Part shown: positions 47,101-57,469 of the stretch, piece after piece
Layout of the letters: each line of letters begins with the position of its first letter
Position numbering within the stretch: the first letter of the stretch is position 1
Position numbers and translations under genes: made by a program
Origin: Macrocystis pyrifera
Taxonomy: Eukaryota; Sar; Phaeophyceae; Laminariales; Laminariaceae
Direction of reading: 5' to 3'
NCBI GenBank assembly: GCA_031763025.1
Contig: JASSKH010000024.1
Span: 10,128,087-10,192,086 of the forward strand
DNA length: 64,000 nt
Notes under the pieces: generated by a model
The model's database searches: none
The model's input: only the letters and a program-made list of their open reading frames with translations
Told to the model about the DNA's origin: nothing

Positions 47101-49610
47101 CCGTCTGTCTTCCCAACTTTGCTGCATCGACGTTCGCATCTGCCCACGCGTTAGTTCCCTTCTCGCATTTTGCGTGGAAAGTTTCGTTGGCTGCGGCCGC
47201 TTCTAGCTTTCGGTAATGCTCTACTAGTACTTCCATACATTACGTGTGTCTTTCTCCTTACTCTTACAGCCTCTTTACCATTTCACTGCTCTGTTGCACA
47301 CTATAAACTTATTCCCTACTACGTTACTTCCTGTTGGCTTGACCATGCCCCCATTTTTCTATTATCCTAGCTCCAGCATTATCCCTCTCCATATGGTTCT
47401 TTGCTATACCTATTCTTTCCAGCAGCTCGGAAAATTGCTCTGCATTTTTTAGCATCTCTTCCCGGACCTCTTCCCGTTTTCATTTCGCTCCTAGGTAATC
47501 TATTCTTCATCTTCACAATTTCTTACGTCGATGTTTGATAACTTTCATCTACTGACTGCCTGTTCATATTTGACAGTGGTCCGTAACTCCTACGTCCGCT
47601 GCGCACACATGTAGTTCCGTTTCCTTACCACTCCCATTTTCTACTACAATGAAGTCAAGGATATAGCTTTCTCCCTTTTGTATGCGCTGTCTATTCCATT
47701 CTGGTTCTGCCTTTTTCACCCGGTTGCTCAGCGTCTTAATCTCGTCGTGCCTAAGGAACTTAAACATCTCTGCCCCATTCTTATTATTTGTTACTCCCTA
47801 TGCTGTCCAACGTCCTCACTCGGGTTGCTTGTTTTCCCAATTCTTGAAATACAATATCCCGCAGTACTACTTCTCCTTGCCTTTAGTACTTATATACATC
47901 TACTGCTACTTCTTCTCCGGACTTCCTCCGTATATCTTATCTTTTACCGCACTCTTCGAGTCTGGGGGCATACACTGTAGATGTTCCTAAAAGCAACGTT
48001 TCGCTCCCTGGTCTCCTTGTATATTTATCCGTATGATCCTCGTCGATTGTCGTGTCTTTGATCACCTCTAATATGTCACACATGTATTCTTGGATTAGAA
48101 GCCCTACTCCCCCCCCCGCCCCCCTATTCTTGCTATTCTGTCCCTTCCTATTTTTCCCTATCCCCCCCCCCCCCCCCCCTCTCCCACGACTCTTGAATTC
48201 CCACTATGTCTAGGTCGTGCTCACTTACTTGTTCGGCAGTTTCTATCCTTTCCGGCTTCCGTGGCTAATCCACATGCGTTCCACTATTCTATTGTCAGAT
48301 TCTTTTTTGTCTCACTATCCACCATCGTATTGTCTGTTGTTCCTTCTGCGTTTTCGCTACGAATATTTATATTATCTCTTCCTTGGGTTTCCTTTCCGTT
48401 TCCGTTTCTGGCTTTGTCTGCTTGCTCTGCGCCCCAATCTTTATCCCCCATTCCTTTTAGTCGCTTGCTGTTTCCTGCCTCCCCTTACCTTCGTTCGCCT
48501 TAGAACTACGTTTTGGTTTCGCTATTCCATCAGCTATACACACTCTCCATCCTAGTCATGAAACCCATGCCGACAATTTTTTCTGTCTCCTTCCTCTACC
48601 ACTCCATGCTCGCTTTCGGAATTAGCGTGATTGCAATTTTTTTTCTCTCGTTCTACTTTTCCGGTTGCAAAGCAGTACAGTCCTACTTCGCTGCACTTTC
48701 TCTCGAACTCAACTATCGTCACGTCGCTACTGTAGAAACTCCAAATATCAGCACTATACTAGTACTTTACCCTGCCAACCTTTCTTTCTCCACCCACCCT
48801 GCCTCACCGTCTCTCTCCTAATTTCTTTCGAGAATGACTCCAGCATGCTTGTGTTCATATTTCTGTAGTGTTAAGAACTGTTCAAGTTACTGGGACTTCC
48901 CAATCCTAGTACTCGTTGAGGGTCTGGTGTTTTTCGGTTATTTGCCCGCGCACCACACTTAATAGGGTCTCCACGGATCCGTAGCCTGGAGTCAAGTTCA
49001 ATACCCTAAACACAAGTACCCCATGTTTATGTCAGGTGATCTGCATGGTAACCATCCTGCCGTCCCACGATCGTATATTTTAACTTCTTGCCCCGCTGCT
49101 GTACTGCTTACTTTTCTCAAGGGAGGTCATTTTTACTCCGTAAGAATCAAGAACGGCTTGTAAGACAGAAAGCCTTACTCACGCATCGGGATGCCGCGTA
49201 CGTCGCTTTCTCCGTCGTATGTACGTTGCACCATGGGTAGCTACCCCACTAATGCTCGCGAGTAGACCTTCGCTGCCGAAAGTTTGGCCAACGACCTCCC
49301 CACACTTTGTACCGACTTACATCCTTCCAGATACCAAGATATCTACATACCGCTTGGTGCTCCTTTTCTTTTGTCACGTGGTCGGTTCATTGCAAGGTGC
49401 TTGTTTCATGAGTAAAATAGGCCTTGACTTCGTGTCATGCATCATCCACCCACCCCTCCATTTGGCGCATGGTATGTGCACCAAAAAATGTCGGGGATTT
49501 CAGGGACTATGTCAGACCAGATTTCCACCGCCCAATGGAAATATGTGAAGTGCTACGGATATCTTACCACGAGACCCAATCTTCATGGCAATGGAACATG
49601 AAATAAGAAG

Positions 49611-49838
49611 GGGAGGGAGGGGAGGGTAGTCGATGGCATGCATGGCCGTAGTCGTATGACCATAGACCCTCACACCCCCTTCAATGCCGGGACGGAGCAC
49701 GTCGGGTTTTCACCGACCAGGCGGGCATTGCTTGCACCAAGCGCGAAGCGCCGTGACGTGTTCGGCGAGTCGCATGATGGGTGAGCTGCATCCTACCAAG
49801 AACCGCTTGTGAGGCGGACTTGCATATGGATGACAGCT
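49611..49838 (-). repeat. Retroposon 3' tail with C-rich end, copy 2
   Basis: Reverse complement of 6165-6440 with few differences. It ends (on minus) in CCCTCCCCTCCC. The two copies share about 230 bp that is not in the 40.6-kb LINE tail, so a second, related retroposon family is likely. Confidence 0.65.
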
Positions 49839-49920
49839 TCAATGAGTTAATTTATTTTCCGGTGTGGCTACTTCCGAAGACAACAATGGGAGTGCTATGC
49901 AACTGCCTTACAATAAACAC

Positions 49921-50029
49921 TATTACGGGAGACCATAGTTAATAGGACCTACGGTGCACACAAACACCCATATATTTCCATATTTTTACTAACAATATTT
50001 AGTCCTATTTACTATGGCCCCCCGCAATA
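49921..50029 (-). mobile_element. MITE (TTACGGGGG family), copy 7
   Basis: 109 bp. TTACGGGAGACCATAGTTA at the left, TATGGCCCCCCGCAA at the right, TA flanks. Confidence 0.87.
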
Positions 50030-50232
50030 CCTGGTATGTGATATGACTATTCTCCCTGTGCGGAGCAAAGGTTCTCTACCCCGCGCAAATGGTTATACTC
50101 GATCGCCAGCTGGAACCGACCGCGAAAAAAATACAAAAAACGATACCCTGGTTGTCTAGCTCACGTAGTGAGCGGCATGTTTTACAGTGTCGTTGCCAAC
50201 CGACACCGACCCAACCTATTGGTAGGCCGGCG

Positions 50233-50304
50233 TCCCCGGTGGCTTGGTAGGTGGTCCGCGAGCCTATCAAGATCAATTTCGTGAGTTCGAGTCTCACCGA
50301 GTGC
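50233..50304 (+). repeat. tRNA-like sequence, probably a SINE head or tRNA pseudogene
   Basis: A perfect T-arm (GTGAG-TTCGAGT-CTCAC) gives a full B box. A TGGCTTGGTAGG stretch exactly 44 bases upstream sits where an A box should be. The acceptor arm pairs at only about three of seven positions and the anticodon stem is poor, so it cannot be a working tRNA. A dispersed repeat (50391-50514) and an A-rich run (50545-50566) follow, as in a tRNA-derived SINE. Confidence 0.5.
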
Positions 50305-50390
50305 ATGCTCGTAGGGATTTTTTCTTGCATAAAATTGATTGGCGGAAAGCGCGAGAGCGTGAGCTAGCTGTACATTCGATGAAGATCGAC

Positions 50391-50514
50391 GAGCAGTGGG
50401 AATGCTGAACCCTATGCGCGATAAAAACTAAAGGCACGTACCGAGGGGGAGAAGGGACAACACCTGTGACCGCGGTTTGCCCAGAAGATCGCTGAGGGTA
50501 AATCCTCCTACGAA
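50391..50514 (+). repeat. Dispersed repeat (GCAGTGGGA.TGCTGAACCCT), copy
   Basis: Matches 35819-35958. Here it lies between the tRNA-like sequence and an A-rich run, which suggests all three are parts of one short retroposon. Confidence 0.65.
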
Positions 50515-50842
50515 TTAGGCTGGAAAGTAAAAGTGATGCTTAAAAAAGAAAAAAAAAAAAAAAAAACTGGTATAAAATATAGAGGGGGGGTAGATAAAGA
50601 ATTCAAGCTTGCGTGATGATGAGGCTACGATACCCTGCCAACCACAATACAATAAAAAAACACGGCTGCAGCAAGCAACAGTCGTGAAATACTGGCACTA
50701 CATTAGCTACTGTTATCGCTTCCAAACGTGCAAGGAGTACATCGAACAACCATCCTTCTTGGTGCGTTGTTAGCATACGTGGTGAAGCAGTGTACGCTTT
50801 GGACTGATTGTACATTAATTTTACCGACAGTGTGAAGCGCAA

Positions 50843-51103
50843 ATGCCCACCTGTAGCTACATAGCTGCTCTAGACCAAGAAAGTATAGCCCAACGTGCCA
50901 AACAGAGGAAGAGACGAAGGAATACTGAGAGGGAAAGTGACGACAGGCTAAGCTTTGATCCGTCCGCAGGTCCAGAACGCGCCAAGTATCGACAAGTCTT
51001 CTCGAAACAAACAAATGTCCCAGCTGTTTCGAAGAAGCGTGCCATTGTAATCATGTCGGATTTTTTACACAATGTACGAAACGGAGGAGCGCTAGCGATT
51101 TGA
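50843..51103 (+). CDS. Small basic hypothetical protein (86 codons)
   Basis: The ATG-started frame MPTCSYIAALDQESIAQRAK continues with RKRRRNTERESDDR, a likely nuclear-localisation-type basic patch, and ends NGGALAI. No family recognised and no splice or promoter evidence, so it may be an exon or chance. The opposite strand is also open and equally anonymous. Confidence 0.25.
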   Translation: MPTCSYIAALDQESIAQRAKQRKRRRNTERESDDRLSFDPSAGPERAKYRQVFSKQTNVPAVSKKRAIVIMSDFLHNVRNGGALAI

Positions 51104-51571
51104 GACTCCTTCAAACATCAGTGTCTGGCTCCTTCCAAAGTACCAGAAAACGGACGTCTACCTCACAAATATCCATAAAACTTGGCGATTGATTTCTATC
51201 GTCGCACGAACAAGCTTGAACTGCTCGAGTGGCGTTACCGTTTGGAGTATTAGGACAAAGAGTGGATAAGGGGAGGGGCAGAACAGCATTTTGTCTAGTT
51301 ATATCCTAACCCCACACCCCTACACCCCTCGCCCACGAACGAGTCAGCACCCCAACGCAAGCCCTCTGAGGCGAGGGAACAGCCCCTCAATAGCCACAAA
51401 GCATTACATACGCAACGAATCAACCAGAGCGTTGGTGATTAAAATCGTGCCGCCAAATAATCGTGTTTGAAGGGAATGGTGTAATGTCCCCGGTGGACAG
51501 AGGTACGGCTCAGTGATGGCGATATGGCACCGCCGGCCACACCGACGCAGTATTAGAAAAACACACGAAGG

Positions 51572-54500
51572 TTAAAGGGGATATATTTTGTCAAAGGTAT
51601 AATCTTCCTCTTCCCGTTGTAACGTGCTGCCCGTGGGCAGGGCCCACCCTAGAAAGAGAGGAATGCGTGAGTCCCCCAGCGGCTGAAATGGAACTATCGA
51701 GTGCCTTGGCGGTGGCTAGCCGCGCTATTTGACACTCCCAGGCGGCCCCCCTTTCCCCAGCCACCTTTCCTCGCCAAGCGGACCTTGCCCTTCAAAGTGT
51801 GTCCGCATAGTAATAACTGGGCTGTGCCGACTTTGTTTATCTCGAGGCACCTCCGTCCCCTTTGTCTGCAGCGAGAACCGCGCGCTAACCTCATACCGAA
51901 AATCTCGCTCTCGCTGTAATACGGACTCCGGCAACATCCCTTGCACCGCGTATTGGCAATCCTCTCCTTGGTATATCGCTGCCCACGTGGGAGAGGGAGT
52001 TGCTGCTCGATGAATTCGGTAGCGTCGCACACCACGCTCACGCTCACCGTCACCCCAGCGGATATCGAATAGCCCGGCACCGTTACTCGGAGAAATTATG
52101 ATGGCCGGCAACAAACGCGGCTCGGAATGCCCGACCGAGTCTGGCGGCACGCTTCCACCGTTCCTTGTTTTTATCTCGTTCAAGTGCTTGGCTTTGTCGA
52201 TGGGTGTCTTGTATTTGACTCCGCTATCCCTGCTGCTACCACCGTCATCGTTCTGGTTGCCACCAGCCGAAGTTAAACCAACACTCGCGAACTGCCCCAG
52301 ACTGCCACCCACCGGTGATAGCCCTTGGGTCATTGCATCACAATCGGCAGCGCTGAGTGTGGTCACGTTGCTTGAAGCGGCCGCTTTCCGTTGGGCCTTG
52401 CTCATGTACTCCACGAGCACGTGATCGCCCACAGCCCACTCGCGGAACCCACCACACATGTACAGCGTGTACTCCACGCGGTCGTCTGGCGGATTTCCGA
52501 CCCCGTCGACCTTGGGGCGGTCCCATTCCAACCAGAGCGTGCTAGCGTTTGCACAGCGAAGCCTCGGTACCGGGGCAATCGTGACCTCCTGCAACGACAC
52601 GCGAGGTTGGTGCATAGAAGGGGGAACATCACATCGATTTTAGGGCAATATCAAATATTATTACGAGCGAATGCGAGTTTCTAATTTTGACGGCAACAAA
52701 AAATAGGGCACAACACTCAAAAAAATCCTGAAACCCCCGCCGTGATGTTTGGTAGTATATGGTGACGCGTTTTCTGAATAAAAGCATGGGGTTTTGTTTC
52801 CCCGGGTTTGAAAAACCAAAACAAAAATAGCACGAGCAAGCACGGGGCAGCTTTGGACGAAACAACAAGCAGCCGACCAGCGCCGCCGCCGTCGCTGCGC
52901 GCCCAGAGTGCCAAACGGGAACCACCGGAACTGCGTTTGTGGGCTCTGTCCTGTTGGTGTGCATTTTGCTGTACGATTGCTGCGCCATGGCGAGACGGCT
53001 ACGTCTCGGCAGCGCCATGGCGAGACGGCTACGTCTCGGCAGCCTCAACCCGACCCCTCCGTCGGGATTACAGCTCCAGCTGCAGTAACAGCGTCATCCC
53101 GCTGTTCCTGGTTCTGTTTTTTCCCACTCGAGTTCGACTCCAGACTGCAGAATGATATCAGACCAGTACTGTACGCATGTATGAACAATAGCATGATGCA
53201 CAGTAGTGATATTATTGCTGTGTGGTGTACTATTGTACGAGTACGTTGCACTACTTGTAGACGATACAGCAGTAACGCATCTGAGTTTGAACCCTGATCC
53301 GGATGTTTTCTCTCTTGTGTGCGGGTACTGCAGCAATATCAGTACAGTAGTAGTAGCGTATTGGAGCCTGATCTAATGTCTTCTGTCTTTTGACCGAACA
53401 ACAATCACAACTGTTTTCACAGTGAAACGTACTTTGCAGTGTCGACGAGAAAACAACGATGACTACTACCACTGTCCACCATCCAGCAACGCACGCAAGT
53501 TGACGACAGTTGTAAGTATCCTGATGCGCGAGTTCCTAGCGACAGCTACACTATCTCGATAGCACATACTGGTATGTGTATACACATACTGGTATGTGTA
53601 TATAACGTCGCCGTGTTAGAACCAGTAAAAATACTCACGACAGCTAATCTACGACTCCAACTTGATTCCAACTATGGAAATGGCGAAGAAGTTAACGCTG
53701 AACGTTCCTACACCCAGAGTCATGCTACAGAAGAGGGGGCACCTGCTTTTGTCATCAGGTTCCTAACATATTGAGCTCTGTAGCTCAAACAAAAATCAAC
53801 GTTTAGATAGAAAAAAAAAGCAAGCCGATGAATAATAACGCGAGCTATTAACTGGCATGCAACGAATAGGATCGTAAAAAGCAAGTGGGATAAAAAGATG
53901 TTGAGCGGAGTCTCAGGTGAGGAGCCCCGTCCGTCCAAAATGTTTTGGGCCCGAACGTACTTGCCCTACAGCGGCATGGCCCGACATGCCTCTCTCTACC
54001 CGCCAATTGCTGTTAGTACGTGAACAGCACATTTCACTACAGATTCTTCGGGAAAAGCAACATATTTGCCCATAAAATAATGCCACCAGGAACCAATAAA
54101 TAGTAGTATTGAGGCAACCCACGAGCTACGCATGCACGTGGTATCACGCGTCTCACAGGGATTGCACTCCGGACATCTTCGGCAGACATCGCCGCGGTTT
54201 CAGTCTTTTCTCGCGCCAGCTCCAGGCCTTTTCTCATATTCTCCTGCATGGCTGCTCTTCGTAAGGCCTCTGCCTCAGCGGTTTCTCGTTGTTGCCTCTC
54301 GCGATCCAAGCGGAGGTGAAACTCGTCCTCAAGCCTTACGGAACAAGAGCGTCGACATGGTTAATACTCAAAAGTGTTCAAGTTACTGCAGGGTTCGGTC
54401 AACAACGCGCAACACCGCAGTAAACACAAGGCAGGTAGACCAACTACTCCATCAATTTGATGTATTTTTCATAGGTTGTCTGAGTGCCAGTTCAAGCCCC

Positions 54501-57466
54501 CGAAACCCAATTAATGACCCATCAGTACCAGCCATGTTTGAGGACCCGGGTCCAAGGGAACCAGGAGCTAAAATGACAAAATGATTGAGTCCTCACTTGT
54601 CCAAAGGACATTATTAGTAGGAGTTGAAATGACTGAATCCTCGCCAGTCCCAAGGGTACCACGAGCTGGAACAACTGAATCCTCGCCAGTCCTAAGGCTA
54701 CTACTGTAGGAACTGAAGTAGCTGATGCTGAGAAGACTAGAATTATGGCGACATTTGCACGTTTTCCTTGCAGCGAGTCCCTCACCTCCTCTCTTTTTCG
54801 GCGGGCTCCTCGATATCAAGCACGAGAAATTCGCCCTTCGCGTCTTCTGCACCCCAGCCTCCGAAATACAAAACGCGGTGCCCTAAGGCGCACCCTGCGT
54901 GTGCTGCGCGTGGCCGTGGCGATGGTTCTGCACACCGAATTTCGTCTTCCAGTTTCCGCACTCTCCACCGGTTGACCGCAATCACCGCCTCCGCTTGAAT
55001 GACCTACGAGCATCACCGTGTGCCCACCAAACAGAATTATAGAAGGGTCAGTATCGGGCTGAGCACGGGTGGTCCTGCTACCGTGAGCGAAGACTGGCTA
55101 TTTGCAAGTTTGTCGGCATGCACCCATAGCTGGCACGAGAGGTCGACAAAGAACAAATTATATTGATAACAACAGTGTATCCAAGAGTTCCAACAACAGT
55201 ATATTCGTCTCTTTCAGGGTCTACGACAACAGAGAGGAGTGACACGGGTTGTCTAGCGCAGGCAATCCGTAAAGGAAGCCTCCGAGGGTGAAGGCGCTCT
55301 CTATTACCTGCATGGTCCTGCCGCCGGGGGCTCCCACAGTCATTGCCCTCTGCGTAGCCTCAAAGAGTGCGCGCTCAGCTCGACGAAGCTGCATCACCCC
55401 TGCGTCAACCCTTGGCTGTATTCCATCCGGATGCCGATGCCCAACGGGCGCACTCCACCGTCGACGGACCAGGTCAAACACGTGTACACCTCCATCTACA
55501 GTTTCCATCCGCTTTGATGTCGGGAGGCAACCGCCCCACAGCACCACCTTGTGGCCAAGGACGACGGCAGAAAAGTGCATGCGGGCGGACGGTGGTGCCG
55601 GCTTGCCGCCACCTATCGACGGTGGATTTACCCCTCCCCAGATCATACTCTTCGTGTCTAGAAAAATCGCGTCCAACTCTGTTAAAGGGTGCCGTGACCG
55701 CAATTTCGCCCAGTGAGTCATCGCCACCCTCTCATCAAGAACCGCTCGAAGCTCCTCCTCTCGAATGGCTGTGTCCTTCTCCCGTGCGGCAACAGCTGCC
55801 GCCAGCTGTGCCTCGCGCCGGGAGAGCTCCTTGCAACTTGCCGGCGCGGGGTACGAGCCACGCGAGTCGGGACCCCGCCCTACATCGCCGTTCCCGTTTA
55901 GCCGGAATATTCCACCTTGAAAATCGAAGTTGTCGGGTACAGCGGTCTCCTCCTCTTCCAGTTGATAGGCATGGTTGACTAGGTCGGCAGCAACGCGCAC
56001 TCGAAGATTGAGGTGGTCGTTGTCTACTGGTAGCCCCGTTTCAGCCAGGCTGCTCACACAGCATCCTCCTAAAACCAGAATCTGTTCGTCGGGGCAAGCC
56101 AGCAAGACGTGACCATACCGCGCAAGTGGGGGTGTTCCCACCACGATGTGTTCACCCCAGCTCCGCGTCTGGACGTCCCACGCCCAAAGGTCGTCGAACA
56201 TCCGCCCGCTGCGTAGGTCTGTGCCACCAAAGAGGAAAACTCGCTGACGAACTTTGACCGCGGCACTCCAGGCCCTCGGCGCGGGATTGGGTTCGCTGTG
56301 CGCCGCTGTATTCGTCCTGTCCCATCGCATTTCTTGCACGTTTAGAATGTACGTGTCGCTCGCTTGATGCCCGCCCTTCATTCTTCCCCCAAACATCCAC
56401 ATGAGCTCGTCGTCGAGAGCGAGCGACACGTGGCCATATCTACCCTCAGGCAAATCGCCAGTCGCATCTGGGCAATGCCAAGTGCTAAACCCAACGCGAA
56501 AGACCCGGACATCAGCATGGTAAGACAGGGCTTGCTCTGAAACCCCGCCTTCACCGAGAATGTGTTCGTCGCTGCCATGAATTTCCCCGTGGTTGTTTCG
56601 TGCACCTGGCTGGGCATGTACGAGCGCGTGTTCGCTGTTGGCCGTCGACACACCACCAAAGACAACAAGGAGCCGACCGTCCTCCCGCAAGCTATCGACT
56701 CCATTGAATAGTACCATGGTGTGTCCCTGCTCTTGACGGCGGGCTCGAAAGATCAACCTTTTTGCCCGATAGCTCGTCGGCAGGCTGCGCCCTCATGGTT
56801 TCCCAGCGGAGGTTCGACAACGACGGAGCACCTCTCTCACATGCAATGCCTCCCCGGTGGATGACTGGTGCTGGCTCCAAAATATCCGATATATCGTCCA
56901 TCGATAGATCGACATTATCCTTCGGTAACGGGTCAAGGATGGGGAACCGGTCTTGGGCTTCTAGCCACTGCGGGGTGTGGTGGCAAGCTCCGTGTGGAAG
57001 AGTGCACACGACGCACCGATGGAGCGGGTCTCTTGGTGCGTCTGCGTTCTGGATCCGGCCTTTCTCCCAGGCAGTCAGACACTCATCTACCTGTGCCAAA
57101 ATCAGCGGCGCACGAAAGTATACCTTGAGAATCATGCTGATATTTGATGCTGACATAGCCAACGCTTTATGGATGCAATTTCGCCCCCAGCTTTCCCCAT
57201 ATTAAAATATCAAAGGATATTTTCCTCAAACCTGATACAGCACGGCTATCTTTTTTGGGGCTTACCGTTTCCAAGATGTCGTCGCGAAGGTGAGTCCGTA
57301 GATCAAGCGTGCTTTCCTCCTGGTCGTCTTTTGGGCTCCCGCTTTTTCCCAGCTCCGTTTCCTGCTCCGCCTCGTCATCGTCATCACTATCACCATATCT
57401 AAACCTGTCTCCATCGACCTCGTTGTTCCGCTGCCCGTTCTCCTTATCTCTTCCCTCCTTCTGCAT
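51572..57466 (-). CDS. Kelch-propeller / coiled-coil / fibronectin-III protein, HCF-like architecture
   Basis: Exons: 57466-57266 (ATG with an in-frame stop just upstream; acidic, Asp/Glu-rich; GTAAGC donor), 57090-55308, 55003-54786, 54334-54157, 52588 to about 51.8 kb, and perhaps 51648-51572 (stop). Junction phases agree at all internal joins (0, 0, 2, 0). The big exon has at least five kelch blades: LLVVFGG, LMWMFGGR, VFLFGGTD with DLWAWDVQTRSW, ILVLGG, and VVLWGG with VHVFDLVRRRW. A further blade (VLYFGGWGAED) lies in the next exon. It runs into a Glu/Arg coiled coil (RQQRETAEAEALRRAAMQEN). The last large exon has two FN3-like folds (LRCANASTLWLEWDRP; FDIRWGDGERERGVRRYRI). Kelch plus FN3 recalls host cell factor, a chromatin adaptor; role inferred. 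About 1,050 residues. Confidence 0.75.
51800..52588 (-). CDS. FN3-domain exon
   Basis: Acceptor CGTGTCGTTGCAG, phase 0. The first FN3 fold runs from VTIAPVPRLRCANAST to the YTLYMCGG region, with an inserted WAVGDHVLVEYMSKAQRK piece that looks tudor- or agenet-like. A Ser/Gly/Asp linker follows, then a second FN3 from PAIIISPSNGAGLFDIRWGD to about SPVITMRT. The 3' boundary is uncertain. Confidence 0.7.
52589..54156 (-). other. Intron of the kelch/FN3 gene with short repeats
   Basis: It holds a perfect 30-bp tandem pair (52982-53041, GCGCCATGGCGAGACGGCTA start) and a perfect 20-bp tandem pair (53563-53602, CACATACTGGTATGTGTATA) that is itself nearly palindromic. The remaining sequence shows no gene. 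Confidence 0.6.
54157..55003 (-). CDS. Kelch-blade and coiled-coil exons
   Basis: Exon 55003-54786 (acceptor CTCGTAG, donor AG|GTGAGG) reads VIQAEAVIAVNRWRVRKLED and then RVLYFGGWGAEDAKG. Exon 54334-54157 (acceptor TTCCGTAAG, donor CCT|GTGAGA) completes the split Arg codon and reads LEDEFHLRLDRERQQRETAE and on to SAEDVRSAIP. The joined frame is continuous and helical. The intron between them (54.33-54.79 kb) carries a short tandem repeat. Confidence 0.72.
54540..54720. repeat. Tandem repeat of about 52 bp (3-4 units) in a kelch-gene intron
   Basis: TGAATCCTCGCCAGTCC(C/T)AAGG recurs, with a first, more diverged unit TGAGTCCTCACTTGTCCAAAGG. Confidence 0.75.
55308..57090 (-). CDS. Large kelch exon with one apparent extra base
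   Basis: The acceptor GATTTTGGCACAG opens a frame with a Cys/His-rich patch (CVVCTLPHGACHH). It reads to SSPPSRAG and then loses frame, while HTMVLFNG continues in the next frame. Dropping one G from the GGG at 56725-56727 would give an unbroken kelch opening, SRAGHTMVLFNG. So either the assembly has an extra G or this allele is frameshifted. The rest of the exon is clean for 470 codons, which favours a sequence error. The donor is CAG|GTAATA at 55308. Confidence 0.7.
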
Positions 57467-57469
57467 TTA

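Larger units (their letters stand above)
40560..49000 (-). mobile_element. Decayed LINE (APE endonuclease + RT), split by a 4.4-kb segment
   Basis: Right part (about 45.82-49.0 kb): an N-terminal frame at about 48.9-48.5 kb, an AP-endonuclease-like stretch (GAGGGVGLLIQEYMCDIL near 48.1 kb; DFIVVENGSG and TDHCQI near 47.6 kb), then reverse transcriptase (FADDFVGIS at about 46.4 kb). It ends at about 45.83 kb with AELGMRPLKTNRVMSKLK. Left part (about 41.35-40.56 kb): DRAVWEKVTKGRTGIR, YLHGPMDFVKTLELIFR, a CHCG...HIVE zinc-like motif, RDVLEEEMREID and a C-terminal RKGCVVNGQMT. The parts follow on without overlap in the order expected of one LINE. It carries many stops and frameshifts, so it is inactive. 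It ends in a C-rich tail (G-rich on plus) at 40.57 kb rather than poly-A. Confidence 0.82.

Noticed and set aside
46097-48821. Many plus-strand frames rich in Phe, Leu and Ser
   Set aside because: They are the antisense of the decayed LINE coding region.
56727-56757. A 31-bp intron explaining the frame break in the kelch gene
   Set aside because: GT and AG are present, but 31 bp is far below the other introns here, and splicing would remove part of the conserved kelch opening. A single extra base is simpler.
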